Assembly (NCBI GenBank): GCA_021816765.1 | Contig: JAKAXB010000004.1 | Span: forward strand, 62,001 to 126,000 | DNA: 64,000 nt | Source: Natronospirales bacterium | GTDB taxonomy: Bacteria; Pseudomonadota; Gammaproteobacteria; Natronospirales; REEB76 | Direction of reading: 5' to 3' | Shown: positions 25,875 through 33,772 of the stretch, one piece after another | Numbering within the stretch: the stretch's first letter is position 1 | Layout: the number at the start of each line of letters is the position of its first letter | Notes under the pieces: model-generated | What the model saw: the letters and a program-made list of their open reading frames with translations, nothing else | Told to the model about the DNA's origin: nothing | Database searches by the model: none | Position numbers and translations under genes: made by a program

Positions 25875-26661
25875 GAAGTTGGCCTATGGGTACCGTGCCT
25901 TGGGTACCGGGTTTTGTTTCGCCGGTTTTGGGGTGGGCTGCGTGGCGGTGGGCCTTACGCTGCTGCCCGTCATTCTGCTGTGGCCCGGCAACGCGGCTGT
26001 ACGCCGGCGACGGGTGCGCCGTCTGGTGAGCTTGGCCTTCAGGGTGCTGCTGGCGGCCATCCGCGGGCTGGGACTCGGGCGGGTGGAGGTGGAAGGCCGG
26101 GAATGGCTGAAGCACGCTGCCGGCCGGCTGGTGCTGGCCACCCATCCGAATTATCTGGATGCCGTGGTGCTGCTTTCCCTTTTGCCCATGGCGGATTGTG
26201 TGATAAAAAGCGGCCTGTGGCGCAACCCGTTCACGCGCGCATTCGTGATAGCGGCTGGCTACATAAGTAATAGTAATGAGGATCCGGTGGCGGCGATCGA
26301 AACCTGCATCCGGGCGGTACACGGCGGCCAGACGCTGGTGCTGTTCCCGGAAGGTACCCGCTCGACGCCAGGGGAACCGCTGCGCTTCCGGCGCGGCGCG
26401 GCACAAATCGCGGTGCGCGGCGATCTCGAAATCCTGCCGGTGGTCATGCACTGTTCACCGCCCGCGCTGCTCAAGACCACCAAGTGGTACCAGGTGCCGG
26501 AGCGCGCCTGGGTGTTGCATGTGAAAATCTTTCCACCGCGCTGCGTGAGCGATTTCGTGCCGCAGGTGTCCTTGCCGCCGGGAATAGCGGTGCGCCGCGC
26601 CACCCGCGCCCTGCAAAATTTCTTTCAGGAGCAGATCACACAGTATGAACACGCTTATTGA
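25867..26661 (+). CDS. Lysophospholipid acyltransferase-family protein
   Basis: 264 residues from the ATG at 25867; the longer open frame starting at 25717 runs through the pseudogene in a wrong frame. It has one or two N-terminal membrane helices, then the PlsC-type acyltransferase motifs H93-X4-D98 in THPNYLDAVV and FPEGTRSTPG. In aryl polyene clusters a PlsC-like enzyme sits at this position and probably acylates a glycerol- or sugar-lipid anchor for the polyene. It overlaps the first ACP gene by 17 nt. Confidence 0.88.
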   Translation: MLKKLAYGYRALGTGFCFAGFGVGCVAVGLTLLPVILLWPGNAAVRRRRVRRLVSLAFRVLLAAIRGLGLGRVEVEGREWLKHAAGRLVLATHPNYLDAVVLLSLLPMADCVIKSGLWRNPFTRAFVIAAGYISNSNEDPVAAIETCIRAVHGGQTLVLFPEGTRSTPGEPLRFRRGAAQIAVRGDLEILPVVMHCSPPALLKTTKWYQVPERAWVLHVKIFPPRCVSDFVPQVSLPPGIAVRRATRALQNFFQEQITQYEHAY

Positions 26662-26905
26662 CGAGCTGAAGCAGCTCATCATCAACGCACTGGATCTGGA
26701 GGACGTGACTCCGGCGGACATTGATCCGCACGCGCCCCTGTTCGGCGACGGCCTGGGACTCGATTCCATTGACGCCCTGGAACTGGGAGTCGCTGTCCAG
26801 AAACGTTATCACATCACCCTGGATTCCACCTCCGCTGAAACCCGCCAGCATTTTTATTCAGTGGCGAATCTGGCGAAATTCATTTCGGCGCAGCAAGCAT
26901 CCTGA
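26645..26905 (+). CDS. apeE: Acyl carrier protein 1 of the aryl polyene system
   Basis: 86 residues. The phosphopantetheine site is S41 in GLGLDSIDALELG. It is acidic and helical as expected for an ACP, slightly longer than the second carrier. It should hold starter or growing polyene acyl chains after activation by the PPTase encoded at 23.1 kb. It lies between the acyltransferase and second ACP genes. Confidence 0.93.
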   Translation: MNTLIDELKQLIINALDLEDVTPADIDPHAPLFGDGLGLDSIDALELGVAVQKRYHITLDSTSAETRQHFYSVANLAKFISAQQAS

Positions 26906-26916
26906 GAGACTTATCC

Positions 26917-27168
26917 ATGGATACCGAAGATGTTTTTCAGAAACTCAAGAGCACCCTGGTGGAACAGTTCGAACTGGACCCGGCGAAGATTGTGCCCGGA
27001 GCTCGACTGTATGAGGACCTGGATCTGGACAGCATTGATGCGGTGGATCTGGTGATCAAGCTGCAGGAGATCACCGGCCGCAAGGTGAGCCCGGAGGATT
27101 TTAAAGGCGTGCGCACAGTGGGGGATATCCAGCACGTCATAGAGAAGCTGATCGCCGCTCCGCAATGA
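26917..27168 (+). CDS. apeF: Acyl carrier protein 2 of the aryl polyene system
   Basis: 83 residues with pantetheine Ser at about S39 in EDLDLDSIDAVDLV. Two non-identical ACPs in tandem are a hallmark of aryl polyene clusters and may separate priming from elongation. Its stop overlaps the next gene (ATGA). Confidence 0.93.
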   Translation: MDTEDVFQKLKSTLVEQFELDPAKIVPGARLYEDLDLDSIDAVDLVIKLQEITGRKVSPEDFKGVRTVGDIQHVIEKLIAAPQ

Positions 27169-27743
27169 CGCGTTCGGTCGCACCTGTGCTGATTGTCGCC
27201 GGGCTGCTCGCCTATCCGCTGGTTATTTATTTCGCTGCCGGCCGTGTGGCACCCAGGATACTCATGGCGGGCGCGCTGACGCTGTTGGCGCTGCGCGTGC
27301 TGTTCAAGGCCTGGCGAAAATCCCGGCGCCCGTGGAGCCGGCTTTGTCTTGCCGCCGTCCTGCTTGCGGGCGCCATCGCGGCAGGGTTCAGCCACGGCCT
27401 TAGCCTGGAGCGAGTGCGGCTGTATCCGGTGGCAATTGATGCGGCTTTTTTCCTGGTGTTTTTTATCTCCTTGTTCACGCGCGCGCCGCTGGTGGAGCGC
27501 ATCGCCCGCGCCAGCGACCCTGAGCTTGGTCCCGATGCCATCCTTTATACCCGGCGCGTCACCTGGGTGTGGAGTGGCGTGCTGCTGGCCAACACCCTGA
27601 TCGCGCTGTATACGGCGCTGCACGCGTCCATGGCCGCTTGGACCCTGTACAACGGATTGCTGTCCTACCTGCTGATCGGGACGGTATTCCTGGCGGAATA
27701 CCTGATTCGTCGTCGGGTACGCCGCATCCGGACGCATCCATGA
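27165..27743 (+). CDS. COG4648-type membrane protein of aryl polyene cluster
   Basis: 192 residues with about five or six predicted membrane helices and no catalytic motif visible. Position (between ACP 2 and the acyl-ACP ligase) and the motif-like segment LFTRAPLVERIARASDPEL match the conserved uncharacterised membrane protein of aryl polyene clusters. The role is unknown; an inner-membrane platform or a transporter component is possible. It overlaps neighbours on both sides by 4 nt. Confidence 0.8.
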   Translation: MTRSVAPVLIVAGLLAYPLVIYFAAGRVAPRILMAGALTLLALRVLFKAWRKSRRPWSRLCLAAVLLAGAIAAGFSHGLSLERVRLYPVAIDAAFFLVFFISLFTRAPLVERIARASDPELGPDAILYTRRVTWVWSGVLLANTLIALYTALHASMAAWTLYNGLLSYLLIGTVFLAEYLIRRRVRRIRTHP

Positions 27744-29131
27744 ATGCACCGGATCAAGTCAATTCGTTTGCCGATCAGAGACACAAGGTTTCCAACACTC
27801 AACAAAAAGTGATCGCCCGCGGTGAGAGCGGCGACCTGCTGGCCGGCGAATTCCAGCGACGCGTGGCCGGCGTCGCCGGCTGTTTGTTGCAACGTCCCGA
27901 GCAGCGCTGGGCCCTGGTGTGTGATGACACCCCGTGGTTCGCGGCGGGTTTCCTGGCACTGGCTCAGGCCCGCAAGACCCTGATCCTCCCGCAGACAGGC
28001 GGACCGGAGAGCGCAGCGGAGGCGCAAGCGGCAGCGGTGCTCACGGACCAGCCGGCGCGGTTTCCGTCATTTGCCAGCGTGGATGTGACTGCCGTACCTG
28101 ATGAAGCAGGCGCGCCGGTCAGTACGGACCTGGACGATGCACTCCCCGTCGAGCTCTACACCTCAGGTTCCACCGGTCGGCCCAAGCGCGTGGACAAACT
28201 ACTTGGGCAATTGCGTGTCGAGGTGACGGCGCTGGAAGCCCGCTGGGGACAAGCGCTCGGCGACGCGCTGGTGCTTGGCAGCGTGCCGCATCATCATTTA
28301 TACGGGTTGCTGTTCCGCGTTTTGTGGCCCCTGTGGGCGGGCCGCCCGTTGTATGCGCCTGTTTGTGCGCAAGCGCATGAATTCAAGGCGGCAGCCAGGC
28401 GGTTCGGACGTTGTCTGATAGTCAGCAGTCCGGCCTTCCTGACCCGGGTTACGGATTTCGCCATGCTGCAACCGCCGGATGCATTCGCGGCCCTGTTCAG
28501 TTCCGGCGCGCCGCTGCCGGCCGCCACGGCCGCGAAAATCGCAGGCGAAATGGGACGCGCGGCCATCGAGGTGTACGGCAGCACCGAAACCGGCGGCATC
28601 GCCTGGCGCACCTGGGAACCCGATAAGGGCCAAACTGCATGGCAACCCTTTGCGGAGGTGGAGACGGCCTTGCTGGGGGCCACTCCCGGACTTTTGCGAG
28701 TGCGCTCACCCTGGACCTGGAAGGCCGATTGGATGGACACCGGTGATCTGGCGCAAATGCTGCCGCAGCGGCGTTTCCTGCTCTGCGGCCGGGCCGACAG
28801 CGTGCTGAAAGTGGAAGACAAGCGTGTCTCGCTTGCGGAAATGGAGCAGCGTCTTGTTGCCCATGGGCTCGTGAGTGAAGCACGCCTGCTGGTACTGAAG
28901 GACAAACGCAGTTCGGTGGGTGCGGTAGTGGTGCTGAGCGCCGCTGGGCGCCGCCAACTGGGGCAGACCGGAACGCGGGGCGTGCGCAAGGCGCTCAGGG
29001 ACGGGCTGCGCGCCTGGTATGACCCGGTGCTGGTGCCGCGCAAATGGCGCTTCCTGGAAGCCATGCCGGACAATGCCATGGGCAAGATCGAACAGGCGGG
29101 ACTGCAAGCGCTGTTCACGGAGCGGCGTTGA
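27740..29131 (+). CDS. apeH: Acyl/aryl adenylate-forming ligase (ApeH-like)
   Basis: 463 residues. AMP-binding motifs are YTSGSTGRPKRVDK, YGSTETGGIAWR, DTGDL and a C-terminal GRADSVLKVEDKRVSL block with the adenylation Lys near NAMGKIEQ. It should activate the aromatic starter acid produced by the ammonia lyase and load it on an ACP. It begins in an ATGA overlap with the membrane-protein gene and ends in a TGATG overlap with the dehydratase. Confidence 0.9.
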   Translation: MNAPDQVNSFADQRHKVSNTQQKVIARGESGDLLAGEFQRRVAGVAGCLLQRPEQRWALVCDDTPWFAAGFLALAQARKTLILPQTGGPESAAEAQAAAVLTDQPARFPSFASVDVTAVPDEAGAPVSTDLDDALPVELYTSGSTGRPKRVDKLLGQLRVEVTALEARWGQALGDALVLGSVPHHHLYGLLFRVLWPLWAGRPLYAPVCAQAHEFKAAARRFGRCLIVSSPAFLTRVTDFAMLQPPDAFAALFSSGAPLPAATAAKIAGEMGRAAIEVYGSTETGGIAWRTWEPDKGQTAWQPFAEVETALLGATPGLLRVRSPWTWKADWMDTGDLAQMLPQRRFLLCGRADSVLKVEDKRVSLAEMEQRLVAHGLVSEARLLVLKDKRSSVGAVVVLSAAGRRQLGQTGTRGVRKALRDGLRAWYDPVLVPRKWRFLEAMPDNAMGKIEQAGLQALFTERR

Positions 29132-29478
29132 TGGAACTCCCGGCGGTGCTGCATCGGCACGTGGCGGGCGACAGCGCCCGCGTGGAACTGGACGTGCATG
29201 CCGATCTCAAGTGGTTCGCGGGCCATTTCCCCGGACACCCCATCCTGCCCGGCGTGGTACAGCTCGCCTGGGCGGTGCATTTTTCCCGGGAGATCTTCGG
29301 CTACGGTCCCGGCGTGAGCGTCCTGGAGCAGCTCAAGTTCAAGCGACCCATCGGGCCCGGCCGTCACGTCACCCTGCTGCTGGTGCGGCGCCCCGCTGAC
29401 ATGGCTGTGAGTTTCGAGTACCGTGATGCGCACACCAGCTTCGCCTCAGGCAGCTTGAGGTTTAAGCCATCCGCATGA
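29131..29478 (+). CDS. apeI: Hot-dog dehydratase 1 (ApeI-like, FabZ family)
   Basis: 115 residues with the FabZ-type active-site block WFAGHFPGHPILPGVVQL (His at about 32 and 36). It dehydrates 3-hydroxyacyl-ACP during polyene growth. Known aryl polyene dehydratases work as a heterodimer with a second subunit, here probably the protein encoded at 37.8 kb. It starts at the TGATG junction with the ligase gene; upstream in-frame codons belong to the ligase shadow. Confidence 0.9.
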   Translation: MELPAVLHRHVAGDSARVELDVHADLKWFAGHFPGHPILPGVVQLAWAVHFSREIFGYGPGVSVLEQLKFKRPIGPGRHVTLLLVRRPADMAVSFEYRDAHTSFASGSLRFKPSA

Positions 29479-31220
29479 ACTTCAAGGCCTGTGCCGTCAT
29501 CCCCGTTTACAACCATCCTGCCTGTCTTGCGCAGATTGCCGCGCGCTTGCGTGCCTGCGGCCTGGCGTGCATCTTCGTGGACGATGGCAGTGATGTGACC
29601 ACCAGGACGGTTCTGCGCAACATCGCTTCATCTGAAAACGGCATGGAATGCCTGACACTGCCAGACAACCAGGGCAAGGGTGCCGCGGTGCTCGCCGGGC
29701 TTGAGCGCGCCGCCCAGCGTGGCTACAGCCATGCCTTGCAAGTGGACGCCGACGGCCAGCATGATCTGGACGACGTGCCGGCGCTGCTCAAGCTGGCCGA
29801 GACCCATTTTGAAAAACTCATATCCGGCCTGCCGGTATTCGACAGTTCGGCGCCGCGCGCGCGCTTTTACGGGCGCTACCTCACCCATATTCTGGTGTGG
29901 ATCGAAACCTTGTCGCTGCGATTGCGGGATTCCATGTGCGGCTTCCGCGTCTATCCACTCGCACCCACGCTGGCACTGGCACACAGTGTGAAACTCGGGC
30001 GGCGCATGCAATTCGATTCCGAGGTGATGGTGCGATTGTACTGGTGCGGCGTGGAAAGCGTGTTCCTGCCCACGCGCGTGCGGTATCCAAAAGACGGTGT
30101 CTCCCATTTCCGGTACTGCACCGATAACCTGCGCATGGTCCGGATGCACCTGCGCCTGTTCCTCGGCATGCTGCCGCGTATCCCCATGCTGTTGCGCCGC
30201 AAACTTGCACAGCGCCGGGCGCGTCACTGGGCGCAATTGCACGAGCGCGGCAGCGTATTGGGTATCCGCATCCTCGGCGCGGTATATGCCCGGTTCGGCC
30301 GCCGCGCCAGTCACGTGCTGCTGATGCCCGTGGTCATTTATTTCCTTATCACCCATCCTGTGGCGCGGCGCGCTTCGCGCCAGTTTCTGGCGGCGGTGCA
30401 GCCTTATGCGGGCGCTCTCGCCACAAGCGACGCGCGTCCCACCTGGCGCAACAGTTTCCGGCATTTCTGGCGCTTCGCCGTCGCCAATCTGGACATGCTG
30501 GTGGCCTGGCGCAGGCCGGGGCAGGTGACGGTGCATTTTCCGGCACGCGATCAACTGGTGACTGCCGTGAACCGCAGTCAGGGGGTGCTGCTCATCAGCG
30601 CGCACCTGGGCAATCTGGAAGTCACGCGCGCGCTGGCTACCCGGGAGCTGGGCCTGAAAGTGAACGCCCTCGTGTACACCCGGCATGCGTACAAATCCAA
30701 TACGGTGCTGGATGAAGCCAGCGAGGCTTACAACCTGCGGCTGATCCAGGTGCAGGAACTGGGACCCGATACGGCGGTGATGCTGCGGGAGAAAGTGTCC
30801 GCCGGCGAGCTGGTGGCGATCGTGGGCGACCGCACGCCGGTGTCCACCGCGAGCCCGGTGGTGCAAGCGGATTTTCTCGGCCGGCCGGCGCCGTTCGCGG
30901 TGGGGCCGTACGTGCTGGCGCACGTGCTGGAATGCCCGGTGTATCTTTTTTTCTGTATCGCCGAAGGCGGCGGTTACACTATCCACTTGGAGCCCTTTGC
31001 GGAACGCATCCATTTGCCGCGCCGCGGCAGCGAGGCGGCCCTGCAGGAATGGGCGGGTCGTTACGCCGCCCGCCTGGCGGATTACGCCGCGCGTTTTCCG
31101 CTGCAGTGGTACAACTTCTATGATTTCTGGGCGGACCGTGGTCCGGCCGCAACCCGCCCGCGCGGCGTCAGTGACTCCAAAATGGATACCCATGGACAAG
31201 GCTCGCAAACACTCGCCTGA
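29475..31220 (+). CDS. Fused glycosyltransferase 2 / LpxL-like acyltransferase
   Basis: 581 residues with two enzymes. Residues about 1-240 are a GT-A family 2 domain (AVIPVYNHPACLAQI, FVDDGSD, QVDADGQHD), with membrane-associated basic helices near 225-300. Residues about 315-570 form a lipid A acyltransferase-like domain with HLGNLE (H-X4-D/E type) and a GDRTPVS loop. This fusion is typical of aryl polyene clusters and is thought to build the lipid/sugar anchor. It overlaps the ammonia lyase gene by 29 nt. Confidence 0.9.
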   Translation: MNFKACAVIPVYNHPACLAQIAARLRACGLACIFVDDGSDVTTRTVLRNIASSENGMECLTLPDNQGKGAAVLAGLERAAQRGYSHALQVDADGQHDLDDVPALLKLAETHFEKLISGLPVFDSSAPRARFYGRYLTHILVWIETLSLRLRDSMCGFRVYPLAPTLALAHSVKLGRRMQFDSEVMVRLYWCGVESVFLPTRVRYPKDGVSHFRYCTDNLRMVRMHLRLFLGMLPRIPMLLRRKLAQRRARHWAQLHERGSVLGIRILGAVYARFGRRASHVLLMPVVIYFLITHPVARRASRQFLAAVQPYAGALATSDARPTWRNSFRHFWRFAVANLDMLVAWRRPGQVTVHFPARDQLVTAVNRSQGVLLISAHLGNLEVTRALATRELGLKVNALVYTRHAYKSNTVLDEASEAYNLRLIQVQELGPDTAVMLREKVSAGELVAIVGDRTPVSTASPVVQADFLGRPAPFAVGPYVLAHVLECPVYLFFCIAEGGGYTIHLEPFAERIHLPRRGSEAALQEWAGRYAARLADYAARFPLQWYNFYDFWADRGPAATRPRGVSDSKMDTHGQGSQTLA

Positions 31221-32766
31221 ACCCGGCGCCCTGACGGTGGGCGGACGGCCACTGAGCATCGCCGATGTCTGCGCCGTGGCGCGCGGCGCGTCTCCTGGCT
31301 TGAACGCCGCACCCGCATTCCGCCAGCGCATTGACGCCGGTGCGCGCATGCTTGCCGGGTACATCGCCGCGGGCCGGCCGATATACGGCGTGAGCACCGG
31401 CTACGGCGATTCCTGCACCGTCAGTATTCCGCCACAGGCGCTGGAAGAACTGCCGGTGCACCTCATTCATTATCACGGCTGCGGTCTGGGCCGGCATTTC
31501 GATGAGCCCGCTGCCGCCGCTGTCCTGATGACGCGCTTGGCGTCACTGGCCGCCGGATTTTCCGGTGTGCGCTTCGAAGTGTTGCAGCAACTGCAGGCAT
31601 TTTTGCAGCGGCGCATCATTCCGCTGATACCCGAGGAAGGCTCGGTGGGTGCCAGCGGCGATCTCACGCCGCTGTCTTACGTGGCCGCCGCGCTCATGGG
31701 TGAACGGCAGGTGTATTTCCGCGGACGCGTGTGTACCGCCGCGGAAGCGCTCGGGGAAACCGGCCTCCAACCTCTGACGTTCCGGCCCAAGGAAGGCCTG
31801 GCGCTCATGAACGGCACCTCGGTCATGACGGCGCTGGCTTGTCTCGCCTGGGAGCGGGCCGAATACCTGACGCGCCTGGCAAGCCGCATCACCGCCATGG
31901 CGAGCCTCGCCATGGACGGCAACCGGGAGCATTTCGCGCCGGGCCTGTTCGCCGCCAAACCCCATGCGGGCCAGCGGCAGGTGGCGGCGTGGATTTACGC
32001 CGATCTGGCCGTGGGCCGCAGGGAGCGGAACAGCGGCGTGCAGGACCGCTACTCCATCCGCTGCGCACCTCACGTGATCGGGGTGCTGGCTGACGCGCTC
32101 GGCTGGATGCGGCGCGACATCGAGACCGAACTCAACAGTGCCAACGACAATCCCATCATTGATCCGGACAGCGGCGCCGTCTATCACGGCGGACATTTCT
32201 ACGGCGGGCACATCGCTTTCGTGGCCGATTGCCTGAAGACCGCCGTCGCCAACATCGCCGACCTGCTGGACCGGCAACTGGCGCTGCTGGTGGACAGCCG
32301 CTTCAGCAACGGCCTGCCGCGCAATCTTTCCGGTGCCCGCGGTGAACGCGCCCATCTCAACCACGGTTTCAAGGCGGTACAGATCGCGGTCTCCGCCTGG
32401 ACCGCGGAGGCGCTCAAACTCACCATGCCGGCAAGCGTGTTCTCGCGCTCCACCGAATGCCACAACCAGGACAAGGTGAGCATGGGCACCATCGCCGCCC
32501 GCGACGCCATCCGGGTGCTGGAACTCACCGAGCAGGTGGCCGCCGCCTGTCTGGCCGCGGTTTGCCAGGCGCTGGAAATCCGCCGGCGCCTGCTGTCGCT
32601 ACCCGCCGGCCAGCCGGGAGAATCCATCCGTGCCACGCAGCAGGAGGTGCTGACGCTGTGCCCGTTCGTGGAGGAGGACCGGCCGCTGGAAAACGAGTTG
32701 CGCAGCCTGTGTGCGGCCATTCAGCAGCGCCGCTGGCCGCTGTATGGGGAGGAAGCGCCAGGATGA
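31192..32766 (+). CDS. MIO-type aromatic amino acid ammonia lyase
   Basis: 524 residues of the HAL/PAL/TAL family. The prosthetic-group triad A154-S155-G156 lies in GSVGASGDLTPL, the catalytic Tyr is in IYGVSTGYGD (about Y65), and later signature blocks NSANDNPIID, QDRYSIRCAPHVIG and QDKVSMGT are intact. It should deaminate tyrosine or phenylalanine to a cinnamate-type starter. The selectivity pair (SH in HAL, HL in TAL, FL in PAL) reads Y94-H95 here, so the substrate is uncertain. The ATG at 31192 is chosen by length and the position of the first conserved strand. Confidence 0.88.
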   Translation: MDKARKHSPEPGALTVGGRPLSIADVCAVARGASPGLNAAPAFRQRIDAGARMLAGYIAAGRPIYGVSTGYGDSCTVSIPPQALEELPVHLIHYHGCGLGRHFDEPAAAAVLMTRLASLAAGFSGVRFEVLQQLQAFLQRRIIPLIPEEGSVGASGDLTPLSYVAAALMGERQVYFRGRVCTAAEALGETGLQPLTFRPKEGLALMNGTSVMTALACLAWERAEYLTRLASRITAMASLAMDGNREHFAPGLFAAKPHAGQRQVAAWIYADLAVGRRERNSGVQDRYSIRCAPHVIGVLADALGWMRRDIETELNSANDNPIIDPDSGAVYHGGHFYGGHIAFVADCLKTAVANIADLLDRQLALLVDSRFSNGLPRNLSGARGERAHLNHGFKAVQIAVSAWTAEALKLTMPASVFSRSTECHNQDKVSMGTIAARDAIRVLELTEQVAAACLAAVCQALEIRRRLLSLPAGQPGESIRATQQEVLTLCPFVEEDRPLENELRSLCAAIQQRRWPLYGEEAPG

Positions 32767-33182
32767 AAAAAGCGCTGCTGTGCGCCGAAGTGGAGATGGA
32801 AGTCCCATTCCAGGACGTGGACGCCATGCAGGTAGTCTGGCACGGAAATTATTTCCGCTACTTCGAGGCGGCCCGCAGCCAGCTCCTGCGCATGATTGAT
32901 TACGATTATGCCGAGATGCGCGCCTCGAATTACCTGTGGCCCATCATCGAGACCCGCGTGCGTTTCGTACAGGCGGTGCAGTATCGCCAGCAAATTGTGG
33001 TGAGCGCCACGCTCATGGAATGGGAAAACCGTCTCAGGATTGATTACCTGATCCGCGACGCGCGCACCGGCGCGCGGCTTACCACCGGCCACACCATCCA
33101 GTGCGCGGTGGATGCCCAAACGCACGAACTGCAACTGGTCAGTCCCGCGCCGCTCCTGGAACGTCTCAAGGCCTATCTATGA
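32763..33182 (+). CDS. Acyl-CoA/ACP thioesterase (4HBT fold)
   Basis: 139 residues with the YbgC/4HBT start FQDVDAMQVVWHGNYFRYFEAAR (the catalytic Asp is in DVDAM). It is expected to release or proofread acyl chains from the ACPs. Its gene overlaps both the lyase stop and the LolA-like start by 4 nt, typical of the aryl polyene operon. Confidence 0.9.
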   Translation: MKKALLCAEVEMEVPFQDVDAMQVVWHGNYFRYFEAARSQLLRMIDYDYAEMRASNYLWPIIETRVRFVQAVQYRQQIVVSATLMEWENRLRIDYLIRDARTGARLTTGHTIQCAVDAQTHELQLVSPAPLLERLKAYL

Positions 33183-33772
33183 GCCGCATGCAACCCACGG
33201 CTGCCTGTGTATATGCTGCAATCCTGCTGCTCGCCGCCGCTTTCCCGGCAGCGGCGGCCACAGGCGCCGCCGCCACTCTGCCCAAGGCGCCGGAATCCTT
33301 CCGTGCCCGCTTCATCGAGACCCGCACGCTGCCCGGCTTCGATCAGCCGCTGGTATCCCGCGGCAACGTGACTTTCAGCCGCACCCGCGGCGTCATCTGG
33401 GAAGTGACCGCGCCCTATCACTATGTTTTCAGGATGGGTCCCGCCGACGCCGAAGAGCAGATGCCCGACGGCTCGGTGCGGCATCTGGACGCGGAACACG
33501 CTCCCTGGCTTGCCGTGGTGCGGCATATTTTCACCAGCGCCCTGACGGGCAACATTTCCGAGCTGAGACGTTATTTTCACGTGCAGGTGACGGTGCTCCG
33601 GGTCGGCCGCCGCATCGAACTCACCCCCAAGCCCGGTCCCATGGCCAAGGCCATCAACCATATCAGCGTCACCGAGGCGGGCACGCCCCGGTCCCTGCGC
33701 ATGGATGAAGCTTCCGGCGGTCGCATCGTCATCCGTTTCCTGGACGCAAAAGCCGCTGCGGAGACGCCGTGA
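33179..33772 (+). CDS. LolA-like periplasmic carrier
   Basis: 197 residues with an N-terminal signal peptide (hydrophobic about 8-28, AAFPAAAATG). The mature part resembles LolA-type single-domain lipoprotein carriers: FRARFIETRTLPGFDQPLVSRG, VTFSRTRGVIWEVTAPYHYVF. It probably carries the lipid-anchored polyene between inner and outer membrane with the RND exporter encoded next. It overlaps the exporter start (GTGA). Confidence 0.87.
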   Translation: MSRMQPTAACVYAAILLLAAAFPAAAATGAAATLPKAPESFRARFIETRTLPGFDQPLVSRGNVTFSRTRGVIWEVTAPYHYVFRMGPADAEEQMPDGSVRHLDAEHAPWLAVVRHIFTSALTGNISELRRYFHVQVTVLRVGRRIELTPKPGPMAKAINHISVTEAGTPRSLRMDEASGGRIVIRFLDAKAAAETP

